Shown here piece by piece: positions 39,114 to 48,149 of a DNA stretch of 64,000 nucleotides (its first letter is position 1; every line of letters starts with the position of its first letter). The notes beneath the pieces were generated by a model, which worked only from the letters and a program-made list of their open reading frames with translations, was not told the DNA's origin and did no database searches. The position numbers and the translations under genes were made by a program. The stretch is from Candidatus Binatus soli (lineage in GTDB: Bacteria > Desulfobacterota > Binatia > Binatales > Binataceae), in assembly GCA_002479255.1 (NCBI GenBank), contig DLMJ01000038.1:1-64000 (forward strand), given 5' to 3'.

Positions 39114-42100
39114 ATGCACAAGTTTGGATTTTGGAAACTCGCAGCGCCGTGCCTGCTGATCATCGCCGCCGCCCTGGTGACTGTCTCGATCGCGGGCGAT
39201 GGCACCGCCGATCTTGTGCTGGGTCAGGCCAACTTCACATACAACGCCGTCAACTTTCCCAGCGCGCGAAAACTTTTTTATCCGCAGGGGGTTGCGATCG
39301 ACGCCAGCGGCAACCTTTATGTCGCCGACGTCCAGAACTCGAGGGTGCTGGGCTGGAAGAATGGGACGGCGACCAATGGCTCCGCGGCCGACCTGGTCAT
39401 TGGTCAGCCGGACTTTAACTCGACTGCCTGCAACAGTGGCGGCGTAAGCGGGAGCAGCCTGTGCTCCCCCTATGCGGTTGCCGTGGACTTAAGCGGCAAC
39501 CTCTACGTCGCGGATCAAGGCAACAACCGCGTGCTCGAATACAACACCCCATTCGGCGGTTCGTTCCCGTCCGCTGGGGGGTCCGCCAATATGGTGTTCG
39601 GGCAGGGCAGCAGCTCTACGCATACCGCGAATCTGGGCGGGGTGAGCGCGTACAGCCTCAACTCCCCTTGGGGGGTTGCGGTGGACGCAAACGGCAACCT
39701 CTACGTCGCCGACACAATCAATAACCGCGTGCTCGAATACAACGCCCCGCTTACGAACGGCGCCGGCGCCCATATGGTGTTGGGGCAGGGCGTCAGCTTC
39801 AATTCGAATCGCGCGAATAATGGCGGAGTGAGCGCGAACAGCCTGTACCGGCCGGTTGGGGTTGCGGTGGATGCAAGCGGCGACCTCTACGTCGCGGACG
39901 CAAACAATAACCGCGTGCTCAAATACAACGCCCCGCTTACGAACGGCGCCGGCGCCAATATGGTGTTGGGGCAGGGCGGCAGCTCCGACTCGGCTGGGTG
40001 CAATTCCGACACCGGCGGAGGCAATCCCACCGACGACGGCCTGTGCAACCCCTATGGCGTCGCAGTTGATGCTGTCGGCAACCTCTACGTCGCCGACACC
40101 TCCAACAATCGCGTGCTCAAGTACAACACTCCTTTCGCAACCGACCCCATCGCCGATGTTGTGCTGGGGCAGCTTGACTTTCTGCACAACCTGGCAAACT
40201 TCGCTGACCAATACTCGCTTTGGAATCCATCCGCGGTCACGATCGACGCCACCGGCGACGGCACCGGAGCGCAAACCCACCTTTATGTCGCGGACGAAAG
40301 CAATTCGAGGCTGCTGGGCTGGAACGATGTGACGGCGTTCACCAATGGCTCTCCGGCCGACCTGGTCATTGGCCAGCCGGACTTTTACTCCACTGGGTGC
40401 AATTCCGACACCGGTAACCCGCTTGTTGCCTCCGCCAGCGACCTTTGCTTCCCCTACGGGATTACGGTGGACTCAAGCGGCAACCTCTACGTCGCGGATG
40501 AAGGCAACAGCCGCGTGCTCGAATACAACACCCCGTTCGCCGGATGCGGTGGTTCGTTCCCCTGCGTTGGGGGGGCCGCCAATCTGGTGTTCGGGCAGGG
40601 CAGCAGCCCCGCCTCGACCGGGTGCAATTCCGACACCGGAAGCACTCCCACGGCTATCGACCTTTGTTATCCCTACGGCGTCGCAGTTGATGCCGGCGGC
40701 AACCTCTACGTCGCCGACCAAAGCAATAACCGCGTGCTCGAATACAACACCCCGCTTACGAACGGCGCCACCGCCAATATGGTGTTCGGGCAGGGCGGCA
40801 GCTTCAATTCGAATACCGCGAATTATGGCGGGCTGGGCACGAGCAGTCTGAGCTACCCCAGCGGGGTTGCGGTGGACTCAAGCGGCAACCTCTACGTGGC
40901 AGATGGCGGCAATAGCCGCGTGCTCGAATACAACACCCCGCTTACGTATGGCGCCACCGCCAATATGGTATTCGGACAAGGTAACATCTTCGCCCGGGCT
41001 GGGTGCAATTCTCGCCCCAGGGGAGGCAATGCCACCGCCGAAAACCTGTGCAACCCCTATGGCGTCGCAGTTGATTCGGCCGACAACCTCTGGGTCGCCG
41101 ACCAGGGCAACAACCGGGTGCTCGAGTACAACGCGCCGCTCACCAGCCAGCTGACGGCGGCTGATGCCGTCTTCGGTCAGAATAACAGTTTCACTTCCAA
41201 CGACTGCAATTTCGGCGGGACGAGCGCCGGCGCGGACAGCCTGTGCGATCCGAGTGGCGCCGCGCTGGACTCAAGCGGCAACCTCTACGTCGCCGACACA
41301 ACCAACAACCGTGTGCTCAAGTATACACTGCTCACCTCGATGTCGGTGGCTACTTCGCTCTCATTCGGCAGCTCGCCGGTTGGGGACACCGTCACCAAGA
41401 ATCTGACCATCAAGAACAACGGCCACGCAGCGCTGTTCGTCAATAACGTCTCATCGAGCAGTCTGACTGAATTCGCCCCCGGCGCGTCAACCTGCTCCGG
41501 GACGCTGCCGGGCGCCACGTGCACGATCGCGATCGGCTTCACCCCGAGCGCGCTCGGCGCGCACAGCGCAACGCTTTCGATCTACGATAACGCCGCGACC
41601 GGCCCGCAGAGCGTAGCGCTTTCCGGCACCGGCACGATCACGATGACGGTTACGCCCGCCAGCGACTCATTCGGCAGCGTGAGAGACGGCTCCACGGCGA
41701 CCAGGTCGATCACGGTGCACAATTATCAGACCAACTCGGTCTTGCTGAGCGAAGGTTTCAGCGGGCCCAACCATGGCGACTTCAGCATCACAGGTGGCGG
41801 CACCTGCACCTCGACGCTGGCGGCCAATACCGCTTGTACACTGATTGTCACTTTTGCTCCGATCGCTGTGGGTACGGAATCGGCGATCATGACGGTTTCG
41901 GACATCCCCGATCCGCGGGGTCCGTACACGGTTTCATTTAGCGGGTCGGCAAGCGTGCCGGAATCCGTCTCCCCGACCAGCCTGAACTACACAAACGTCG
42001 CCCAGACGGCGTCCAAGACGATGAGCGTTACGGTAGTCAACCATACCACCGGGCCTATCACGCTGACCGGCACGAGCATCGGCGGGGCCAACCGGGGCGC

Positions 42101-42611
42101 CTTCGCGGTGACGGGCGGGAGCTGCCCGCTGCCGAGTGGGTCGCTGGCGGCATCGTCGAGCTGCACTTACGCGGTGACGTTTACGCCCGGCGCCGAGAGT
42201 GCCGAGAGCGGCACGCTTTCAATCGGGGTTGCCCAAGACCCCAATGATGGTCCGCCGGCGGTCAGCCTGAATGGAACCGGCGTTACGCCGCTCACGGTGC
42301 TTCCAGCGAGCCTCGCTTTCGGCACGGTGAACGAAGGCAGCACATCGGCGGCGAGGACGGTCACCGTGACGAACCTCGGCGGCGCGGCGGTTTCGCTGAG
42401 CGAAGGCATCAGCGGTCCCAGCGACTTCAAGGTGACGACGGGCGGGACGTGCGGGGTCACGCTGGCGGGCGGCGGCGCGCATTGTACCTACGTCTTGAAG
42501 TTCACGCCGAGCACCGTTGGAGCGGAGAGCGCGACGCTTGCGGTTAGGGCGTCTGGCGACGGGGCCAGCCCGCACGACGTGAGCCTCTCGGGGACCGGCT
42601 CCCGATCATAG
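39114..42611 (+). CDS. Large secreted NHL beta-propeller protein with four ASH/Ig-like domains
   Basis: This exported protein has 1,165 residues. A signal peptide covers about 1-28. Residues 30-742 hold eleven NHL-type repeats, each with a core like SGNLYVADQGNNRVLEYN, separated by loops containing paired Cys (GCNSDTG...LC). Residues from 743 hold four beta-sandwich modules of the ASH (ASPM-SPD2-Hydin)/choice-of-anchor type, each starting like SLSFGSSPVGDTVTKNLTI and ending in SLSGTG. There is no LPXTG, PEP-CTERM or membrane anchor at the end. Likely an extracellular binding or surface protein; the ligand is unknown. A strong terminator follows. The 3' end of the neighbouring gene is duplicated on its left side. 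Confidence 0.9.
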   Translation: MHKFGFWKLAAPCLLIIAAALVTVSIAGDGTADLVLGQANFTYNAVNFPSARKLFYPQGVAIDASGNLYVADVQNSRVLGWKNGTATNGSAADLVIGQPDFNSTACNSGGVSGSSLCSPYAVAVDLSGNLYVADQGNNRVLEYNTPFGGSFPSAGGSANMVFGQGSSSTHTANLGGVSAYSLNSPWGVAVDANGNLYVADTINNRVLEYNAPLTNGAGAHMVLGQGVSFNSNRANNGGVSANSLYRPVGVAVDASGDLYVADANNNRVLKYNAPLTNGAGANMVLGQGGSSDSAGCNSDTGGGNPTDDGLCNPYGVAVDAVGNLYVADTSNNRVLKYNTPFATDPIADVVLGQLDFLHNLANFADQYSLWNPSAVTIDATGDGTGAQTHLYVADESNSRLLGWNDVTAFTNGSPADLVIGQPDFYSTGCNSDTGNPLVASASDLCFPYGITVDSSGNLYVADEGNSRVLEYNTPFAGCGGSFPCVGGAANLVFGQGSSPASTGCNSDTGSTPTAIDLCYPYGVAVDAGGNLYVADQSNNRVLEYNTPLTNGATANMVFGQGGSFNSNTANYGGLGTSSLSYPSGVAVDSSGNLYVADGGNSRVLEYNTPLTYGATANMVFGQGNIFARAGCNSRPRGGNATAENLCNPYGVAVDSADNLWVADQGNNRVLEYNAPLTSQLTAADAVFGQNNSFTSNDCNFGGTSAGADSLCDPSGAALDSSGNLYVADTTNNRVLKYTLLTSMSVATSLSFGSSPVGDTVTKNLTIKNNGHAALFVNNVSSSSLTEFAPGASTCSGTLPGATCTIAIGFTPSALGAHSATLSIYDNAATGPQSVALSGTGTITMTVTPASDSFGSVRDGSTATRSITVHNYQTNSVLLSEGFSGPNHGDFSITGGGTCTSTLAANTACTLIVTFAPIAVGTESAIMTVSDIPDPRGPYTVSFSGSASVPESVSPTSLNYTNVAQTASKTMSVTVVNHTTGPITLTGTSIGGANRGAFAVTGGSCPLPSGSLAASSSCTYAVTFTPGAESAESGTLSIGVAQDPNDGPPAVSLNGTGVTPLTVLPASLAFGTVNEGSTSAARTVTVTNLGGAAVSLSEGISGPSDFKVTTGGTCGVTLAGGGAHCTYVLKFTPSTVGAESATLAVRASGDGASPHDVSLSGTGSRS

Positions 42612-42653
42612 GTGCCGCGATCGGGCGCATCGATCCCGCCCGGTAGAACGAAC

Positions 42654-42698
42654 CGCCCTGTCCGGCCATGATGGCCGGGCAGGGCGTTTAGTTTATAC
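42654..42698 (+). terminator. Rho-independent terminator of the NHL gene
   Basis: CGCCCTG-t-CCGGCCA pairs with TGGCCGG-g-CAGGGCG around a TGA loop, giving about 15 pairs including one G-T pair (42654-42686). It is followed by TTTAGTTTATA. It lies 43 bases after the stop and may also help to insulate the convergent pcm fusion gene. Confidence 0.88.
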
Positions 42699-42743
42699 GG
42701 CGATTTGCGGACTCATCCCGACCCGCCCGGCGCGCGGTAGTTG

Positions 42744-44729
42744 TCACACTCCAAAGGGGAACGTTTCCGGGACTCCACGCGTCGCGACTGCGGATAGCGG
42801 TGACACGGCTTTGGTTTCATCGAACCAGATGTACTCGTCGAATTGCCGCGGCAGCGACGCCTGGAAATAGTGACTCTCCAATTCCGATTGCGGCCGGTAG
42901 ATGACCCCGATGGCTCGTTCAAGACGAGTCGGTGTGAGTTCATCGCGTACCGCCTGGCGCCGAGGCGCGCGCAGATGAACCGCGCATGCCGCGACGCCTG
43001 ATTCGTGAAACAGCCGTTCGTAACTTCGTTCGTGCGAAGGCCGCACCTGCTTTATCTCCATCGGGCCGTCCCATTCCGATGCTGCCGCGACGGTCCCGTG
43101 ATCGGTTCCGAATCCGAGCAGATACGCTGCGCCGCCGAAACGATTTCGGGATAGCTGCCCCACATTATGCTCTCCGCGCGTACCCATCTCCGTAGCGGAG
43201 GCATCACCCACATGAGAGTTGTGCGCCCATACGATTGCTTTGCTGCCGGTGCCCCGAAATTCGAGCAGCCGCTCGAGCGTGTCGAACATATGCTGGTCGC
43301 GCAGGTTCCACGACTCGACGGAGCCGTAGTACATGACGCGGTAGTATTGCTCCGCGGCGGCAATCAGGCGCGCATTCTGGATCGCGTCGAAGAATCGATC
43401 GCCGTCGCGCTCTGAATACTCGATTCGACGCTTCAGCAGATCGCCAAGCATCTCGACTATCGGCTGTTCGCAAATGCGATACGGATCGCCCAGTGCGACG
43501 CGCCCGTACACGGCGGGATCGTTCTCCCAGGGCGTCAGGCAGCCGTAACGCTGTCGAGCGACCGCCGCCATCGCCGGATCGACGCCGCTCAAGTATTCGA
43601 TGACCGCGTGAATCGAAGTGAACAGACTGTACAGATCGAGTCCATAGAAGCCGGCGCGCAGCTCCGGATCGCTAACCTCCGCATTGTAGGCGCGCAACCA
43701 TTCGACCAATTCCAAAGTCTCGCGATTACGCCACATCCAGGTCGGGAAGCGCGTGAATGCGTTCCATTGCTGCTGTCGCGCGGGCGCGTGATGCACGTAT
43801 TGGTTGATTCGCGCGGCGTCGGGCCAATCGGCCTCGACCGCCACCATTCTAAATCCGCGCCGTAAGATCAGCTCGCGAGTGATCCGCGCCCGCATCTGGT
43901 AGAACTCCGAGGTGCCGTGTGTCGCTTCTCCGAGAAGGACAACGCGTGCATCGCCAATCCGCTCCAGGAGTGGCGAGAGATCGACTTCGCCGATGTTCCC
44001 TATCGGCTCGGCAACCTCGCGTATGAGTTTCGCCACCGACTGCGGCCGGCTGGCGCGCGCCGGAGTCCGGCCCGATGCGTCTGCCCATCCTTCCGCGCCA
44101 ATCAGGGGAACGAACTGCACGTCACCAAGGTTTTCTTCCTCGTACTGGTCCTCCGTGACCCGCGTGACTCGTATCAGTTGTTGAGCACGAGAAGACGAAG
44201 ACCCGACCGGAATTACCAGCCGCCCACCAACTCGCAGTTGGTCGAGCAGCGGTTTTGGAACCTGAGGACCACCCGCCGTTACGATGATGACATCGTAGGG
44301 TGCATGTTCCGGCCATCCCAGGGTGCCGTCCGCGGTGAGAGCATGGATGTTGTCGTAGTGCAGTTCGGAGAAGCGCCGCCGCGCAATCGTCGTGAGTTCC
44401 TCATGACGCTCTACCGTGTAGACGCTGTCCACGATCCGCGAAAGAACGGCTGCGGCGTAGCCCGATCCAGTGCCGATTTCGAGCGCCTTTTCACCCGGCT
44501 TTGCTTCGACGCATTCGATCATCAGTGCAACGATGTAAGGCTGCGAGATCGTCTGACCCGCCTCGATCGGCAATGGCGTGTCCTGGTACGCAAACTCGGC
44601 GAGCCGATTTGGAAGAAATGCCTCGCGAGGAACCACTCCCATCGCATGCAGCACCGCCGCGTCCTCGATACCGCGCGATGCGATCTGAGTGGTTACCATC
44701 CGCTGCCGCTTGATCGAGAAATCCTGCAT
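42744..44729 (-). CDS. Fusion of protein-L-isoaspartate methyltransferase and erythromycin esterase domains
   Basis: This 661-residue two-domain protein starts at ATG 44729 after AAGGGAG. Residues 1-215 are Pcm, which methylates isoaspartyl residues to start protein repair: RQRMVTTQIASRGI, EIGTGSGYAAAVLSRI (AdoMet motif I), ADGTLGWPEHAPYDVIIVTA. From about 240 the erythromycin-esterase-like domain has VVLLGEATHGTSEFY (key His) and FRMVAVEADWPDAARIN (key Glu), ending in FDEYIWFDETKAVSPL. Most members of this esterase family do not act on erythromycin, so resistance should not be assumed. Divergent from hsp20, in a stress-gene cluster. Its 3' end is duplicated 4 kb away. Confidence 0.93.
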   Translation of the reverse strand: MQDFSIKRQRMVTTQIASRGIEDAAVLHAMGVVPREAFLPNRLAEFAYQDTPLPIEAGQTISQPYIVALMIECVEAKPGEKALEIGTGSGYAAAVLSRIVDSVYTVERHEELTTIARRRFSELHYDNIHALTADGTLGWPEHAPYDVIIVTAGGPQVPKPLLDQLRVGGRLVIPVGSSSSRAQQLIRVTRVTEDQYEEENLGDVQFVPLIGAEGWADASGRTPARASRPQSVAKLIREVAEPIGNIGEVDLSPLLERIGDARVVLLGEATHGTSEFYQMRARITRELILRRGFRMVAVEADWPDAARINQYVHHAPARQQQWNAFTRFPTWMWRNRETLELVEWLRAYNAEVSDPELRAGFYGLDLYSLFTSIHAVIEYLSGVDPAMAAVARQRYGCLTPWENDPAVYGRVALGDPYRICEQPIVEMLGDLLKRRIEYSERDGDRFFDAIQNARLIAAAEQYYRVMYYGSVESWNLRDQHMFDTLERLLEFRGTGSKAIVWAHNSHVGDASATEMGTRGEHNVGQLSRNRFGGAAYLLGFGTDHGTVAAASEWDGPMEIKQVRPSHERSYERLFHESGVAACAVHLRAPRRQAVRDELTPTRLERAIGVIYRPQSELESHYFQASLPRQFDEYIWFDETKAVSPLSAVATRGVPETFPFGV

Positions 44730-45020
44730 CGGTGTCGCTCCCTTGAATCGTTGCCATTGAACGAAGCAATCGCGATGCCGCCTCTTCAGCCCCGGCCGCG
44801 AACCGGAAGCTCCTGCCCACACGGTTTTTATCTATCTACATCCATCCACCGCTTTACTGTGCTCCTTTCGGAGCCACTTGCCTGACGTTCACTGGCTCCT
44901 TTCATCACAGATGCGCCATCCGACAAATGATTTCACAATTCAGTGACTCTCGCGCTGTCTGGCACGGCGGATGCTCTATGGAAACAAAAGGTCAAAACAA
45001 ATGTGCCAGGAGGAACACCA

Positions 45021-45491
45021 ATGGGTTTTCTGGAGAAATGGAATCCGTCAAATGACCTTGAGCGGCTGCGTCACGAGTTCGACGATCTGCTCGAACGATT
45101 CGGCGTTGGCCAGGCCTGGCCCGCGGCGTCGAACCGCCCCGCAATTGAATCGTCTATCGACGGGGACAAGTTCGTAGTACGCGTCGATCTGCCCGGGGTC
45201 GATCCCAAGAACATCAACGTGCAAGTCGTAAACGGGATCCTGACGGTCACAGGGACGCGAGAGGAAAAGCGCGAATCGGACAAGCCGTCCTTGTTCCGCT
45301 GTGAAATCCGCTACGGCTCGTTCGAGCGATCGATCAGTCTGCCCGAGGGAATCAAGGCGGAGAACTTGAACGCCGTGCATCATGACGGTGTTCTTGAACT
45401 TACTGCTCCTATGCCCAAAGAGTCTGCTGCCAAGGCCATCAAGATTCAGGTCGAAGAAAAGAAGCCGGGCAGCCCAAAGAAGCCTGCCTGA
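45021..45491 (+). CDS. Hsp20/alpha-crystallin small heat-shock protein
   Basis: This ATP-independent holdase of 156 residues binds unfolding proteins. ATG 45021 has AGGAGG seven bases upstream. The alpha-crystallin domain runs from about residue 45 to 140: VVRVDLPGVDPKNINVQVVN, then RYGSFERSISLPEGI and GVLELTAPMPK. The C-terminal I-x-I motif appears as IKI in AAKAIKIQVEEK. It is divergent from the Pcm fusion gene (about 290 bases between starts) and followed by two universal stress protein genes on the same strand, suggesting a shared stress response. Confidence 0.96.
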   Translation: MGFLEKWNPSNDLERLRHEFDDLLERFGVGQAWPAASNRPAIESSIDGDKFVVRVDLPGVDPKNINVQVVNGILTVTGTREEKRESDKPSLFRCEIRYGSFERSISLPEGIKAENLNAVHHDGVLELTAPMPKESAAKAIKIQVEEKKPGSPKKPA

Positions 45492-45551
45492 TCCGGAGGC
45501 TGTAGCGGAGTATGCTGTAAGCATGGCAACGCGCTGAGGGCAGATAGAGAG

Positions 45552-45998
45552 ATGGCTGCGGTTTTTTCCACAATACTGTGCCCGATTGACTTCGAGCGTG
45601 ACTCGATGGACGCGCTCGAACTCGCCTGCCGGCTGGCGAAGCAGAACTCCGCTACAGTTTACCTTCTGACCGTGATCGGCGCGCCGTCCACTGCCGCCAC
45701 CGCACTGCCGCCCGTGCAGCTGAACCCTAACCTTGAATTTGAAGCGGAATGCATCCGCCGGTTGGAAGTAATTGCGCGGGAAAAACTGGCGGGAGTTTCA
45801 CATAAGGTTTTCGTCGCAAGCGGGAACGCGGCGCCGGAGATTCTCAATCTCACCGCTGAACTAGACATCGAGCTGATCGTGATGGGCACGCATGGCCGCA
45901 CTGGCCTGAAGCACTTCCTTCTCGGCAGCGTCGCGGAGCGCGTCGTTCGTGAATCGCCGGTTCCAGTCTTGACGATCCATCCCAAGCCCGCCGGGTAA
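45552..45998 (+). CDS. Universal stress protein (UspA family)
   Basis: This small cytoplasmic stress protein has 148 residues. The N-terminus FSTILCPIDFERDSMDALEL and the C-terminal ATP-binding motif GTHGRTGLKHFLLGSVAERV (G-2x-G-9x-G-S pattern) mark the ATP-binding Usp class. It lies 60 bases after hsp20 and 12 bases before the Usp-CBS gene, so the three are probably one operon. Usp proteins are induced by starvation, hypoxia and redox stress in other bacteria; the trigger here is not visible. Confidence 0.95.
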   Translation: MAAVFSTILCPIDFERDSMDALELACRLAKQNSATVYLLTVIGAPSTAATALPPVQLNPNLEFEAECIRRLEVIAREKLAGVSHKVFVASGNAAPEILNLTAELDIELIVMGTHGRTGLKHFLLGSVAERVVRESPVPVLTIHPKPAG

Positions 45999-46010
45999 AG
46001 GAGTTCTCCC

Positions 46011-46817
46011 ATGTCTTTTCCGTATCGCAAAATTCTGTGCCCAGTGGATTTCGACGAAAACTCAATCGCGGCGCTCCAGACCGCGACGGAAATCGCGCGG
46101 CATTTCGACGCCACCGTTTATGTCCTGCACACCGTACTGTTGCTCATAGCGCCTACCTCGATGCCCGTGTACGTAGATCTCTACAAGGCGCAGGAGGACA
46201 CGGCGCGCAGGAGCCTTCTGGAACTCGCGCGCAAGCATCTGGCGGGAATCAAATACGAGATCATGGTCAATATGGGCGAACCTGCCGCATCGATTCTCAA
46301 GGCAGAGCGCGGGATCGGTGCGGATCTGGTCGTCATGTCCACGCATGGTCGCCGCGGCATGTCTCGTTTCTTCCTCGGCAGCGTAGCCGAACTCGTACTG
46401 CGCGAAGCTCGATGTCCTGTACTGACTGTCCGTCAAAGCGCACCTCAGAAAGACCTTGTCGGCGCCTGGATGACAAGTAATCCTGTCACCGCGCAACTCG
46501 ACGAGAAGCTCTCGACGATTCATGCAAAGATGCTCGAAGGCGGGTTCCGGAACATCCCGCTCGTTGAGGACGATCGCGTCGTCGCGATGCTCACCGAAGG
46601 CGATATCCGCTCGTTTGTGGGACATTTCGACGACACGCCCGCCAAACGAGCGATTACCCAGGCGCTGGTGACCGTGGAACCCCGGACGCCCATTCGCGAA
46701 GCCGCGCGCATTATGCGCGAGCGAAAAATCGATGGATTACCGGTCGTCGAGGACGGTCGCCTGGTCGGAATTATCACGACCAGCGATGCGCTCGCAGCGA
46801 CAACCAGCGAGGGATGA
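46011..46817 (+). CDS. Universal stress protein fused to a CBS-domain pair
   Basis: This 268-residue fusion has a Usp domain at 1-145: YRKILCPVDFDENSIAALQT at the start and STHGRRGMSRFFLGSVAELV as the ATP motif. Two CBS repeats at about 150-268 form one Bateman module: MTSNPVTAQLDEKLSTIHAK and VTVEPRTPIREAARIMRERK, with IDGLPVVEDGRLVGIITTSD. CBS pairs bind adenosine nucleotides, so the protein could sense energy charge while binding ATP. AGGAG precedes the start, 12 bases after the first Usp gene. Confidence 0.94.
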   Translation: MSFPYRKILCPVDFDENSIAALQTATEIARHFDATVYVLHTVLLLIAPTSMPVYVDLYKAQEDTARRSLLELARKHLAGIKYEIMVNMGEPAASILKAERGIGADLVVMSTHGRRGMSRFFLGSVAELVLREARCPVLTVRQSAPQKDLVGAWMTSNPVTAQLDEKLSTIHAKMLEGGFRNIPLVEDDRVVAMLTEGDIRSFVGHFDDTPAKRAITQALVTVEPRTPIREAARIMRERKIDGLPVVEDGRLVGIITTSDALAATTSEG

Positions 46818-46875
46818 GTCCAGCCTCCGAAGCTGACCGCCTCAGGGCGAGCAGCCATCCGGCCATCACTCTGTC

Positions 46876-47334
46876 TCAAGTGGCCTTTCGAACGCGCGCG
46901 GGTGAATGCGTTGTCAGAACTGGTATCGGTGATTCTCGCACGACCCGCTCGGCGACGCTGCCGAGAACGAGGTGCCCCAATCCCTTGCGGCCATGCGTAC
47001 CCATCACGATCAGGTCGGCATTGAGGCCGCGCGCGGTCTCGAGCACTCGCTCGGCCGGATCGCCGCTTATCACGAGCGTTTCGCAGCGCACTGCGGCGGG
47101 AATCCGTTCCCGCGCGAGCTTTTCCAGCTGCTCGCGTCTGTCCTTCTCAACGTATGGGTAAGGATCCATCGGCACCGGCTGGAAGCCGGCCGCGCCGGCT
47201 GGCATGGGCGCGACATTCAGCAAGCACAGCGCAGCGTTATTCTGCTGCACCACTTTTAGTGCGACATCGAGAGCCGCCAACGAGTGCTCCGAAAAATCAA
47301 TCGGACACAGGACCTTCCAAAATAGCCGAATCAT
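46876..47334 (-). CDS. Universal stress protein (UspA family)
   Basis: This 152-residue Usp on the opposite strand converges with the Usp-CBS gene (58 bases between the stops). The N-terminus LFWKVLCPIDFSEHSLAALD and the ATP motif GTHGRKGLGHLVLGSVAERV are canonical. It is distinct in sequence from the other two Usp domains, so the cluster is not a recent tandem duplication. The DksA-family gene lies 39 bases downstream on the same strand and is probably co-transcribed with it. Confidence 0.95.
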   Translation of the reverse strand: MIRLFWKVLCPIDFSEHSLAALDVALKVVQQNNAALCLLNVAPMPAGAAGFQPVPMDPYPYVEKDRREQLEKLARERIPAAVRCETLVISGDPAERVLETARGLNADLIVMGTHGRKGLGHLVLGSVAERVVRESPIPVLTTHSPARVRKAT

Positions 47335-47373
47335 CGCTGCTTCCTCTGTTTCGCGCTACTGCGTCAGGCTGTG

Positions 47374-47850
47374 TTACTCCTCCACCGAGTTCTTCAGTTC
47401 TTCGGGCGGCGTCCAGACATTACGCGATGGCTCGTCGACGTCGCCCTCGCCGGGGCGTCTGCGCTCGTTGCGCGTTTTCTGGCAATCGATGCAATACGCG
47501 GCGAACGGCACGGCTTTCAGCCGCTCAATCGGGATCTCCTCCTTGCACTTCTCGCAAATTCCATAACGACCGCGTTCGAGCCGGCTAAGCGCGGCGTCTA
47601 TGGCCTTCAGTTGATATTCGTATCGCTCGATTAGACCGGCATCGGTCTCGATGTCTTCCAGCGAACGGGCCACGTCCAAGTCGTCGGCGGGTAGTTCCAC
47701 CGCGTCGTCTTGCTCCTCCTTGCGAAGCACCCGTACTCGAGCCAGCGCATCCTGGCGCGCCCGCGCGAGGAGCTTGGTCAGATCTTTTAGTCGTGCATCG
47801 GCCTCGTTTTGCCGTGATATCTTGGTTTTCGCGCCGGTCTTGGATTTCAT
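47374..47850 (-). CDS. DksA/TraR family RNA polymerase-binding transcription factor
   Basis: Binds the RNA polymerase secondary channel and, with ppGpp, adjusts transcription in starvation. It has 158 residues. A basic N-terminus leads into a long coiled coil (LTKLLARARQDALARVRVLR). The tip carries DDLDVA, which fits the DxxDxA motif of true DksA. The zinc finger is CEKC...CIDC (RYGICEKCKEEIPIERLKAV). It lies 39 bases downstream of a Usp gene on the same strand, which fits a stringent-response link. Confidence 0.93.
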   Translation of the reverse strand: MKSKTGAKTKISRQNEADARLKDLTKLLARARQDALARVRVLRKEEQDDAVELPADDLDVARSLEDIETDAGLIERYEYQLKAIDAALSRLERGRYGICEKCKEEIPIERLKAVPFAAYCIDCQKTRNERRRPGEGDVDEPSRNVWTPPEELKNSVEE

Positions 47851-48149
47851 ACAGATTCTCCGCGAGCTACTCGTGAATTGTCGTGCACAAAAGGGCGAAG
47901 CAATTCACGGACCAGTAATCGAGTAATCGACTCGTAAATCGAGCCGAAGGAACTTGTCCGGTGTATCGAATGGCGTGGCGCGATCGGATACACGATGTTG
48001 ACTCTCGTCGTCACACTAAAATTCATTATGCCGCCGATCCGGCGCAAAGCGCCAATCAGACGGGTCCGAAGCTGGGGTTTTGCCATGGCACGGAAGGCGC
48101 TACATTCCTTCTGGGTTGCCTGTGAAGCTCTGACGCTGGAGAACTTAGC

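Noticed and set aside
39200..41320. Regular DNA repeats that could be read as a VNTR or CRISPR-like array
   Set aside because: The periodicity follows the codons of the NHL repeats (SGNLYVAD cores) within one continuous gene; spacers are coding and not unique sequences of constant length.
42744..44729. Erythromycin resistance gene
   Set aside because: The esterase-like superfamily is broad, most members are not macrolide esterases, and here the domain is fused to Pcm in a stress cluster.
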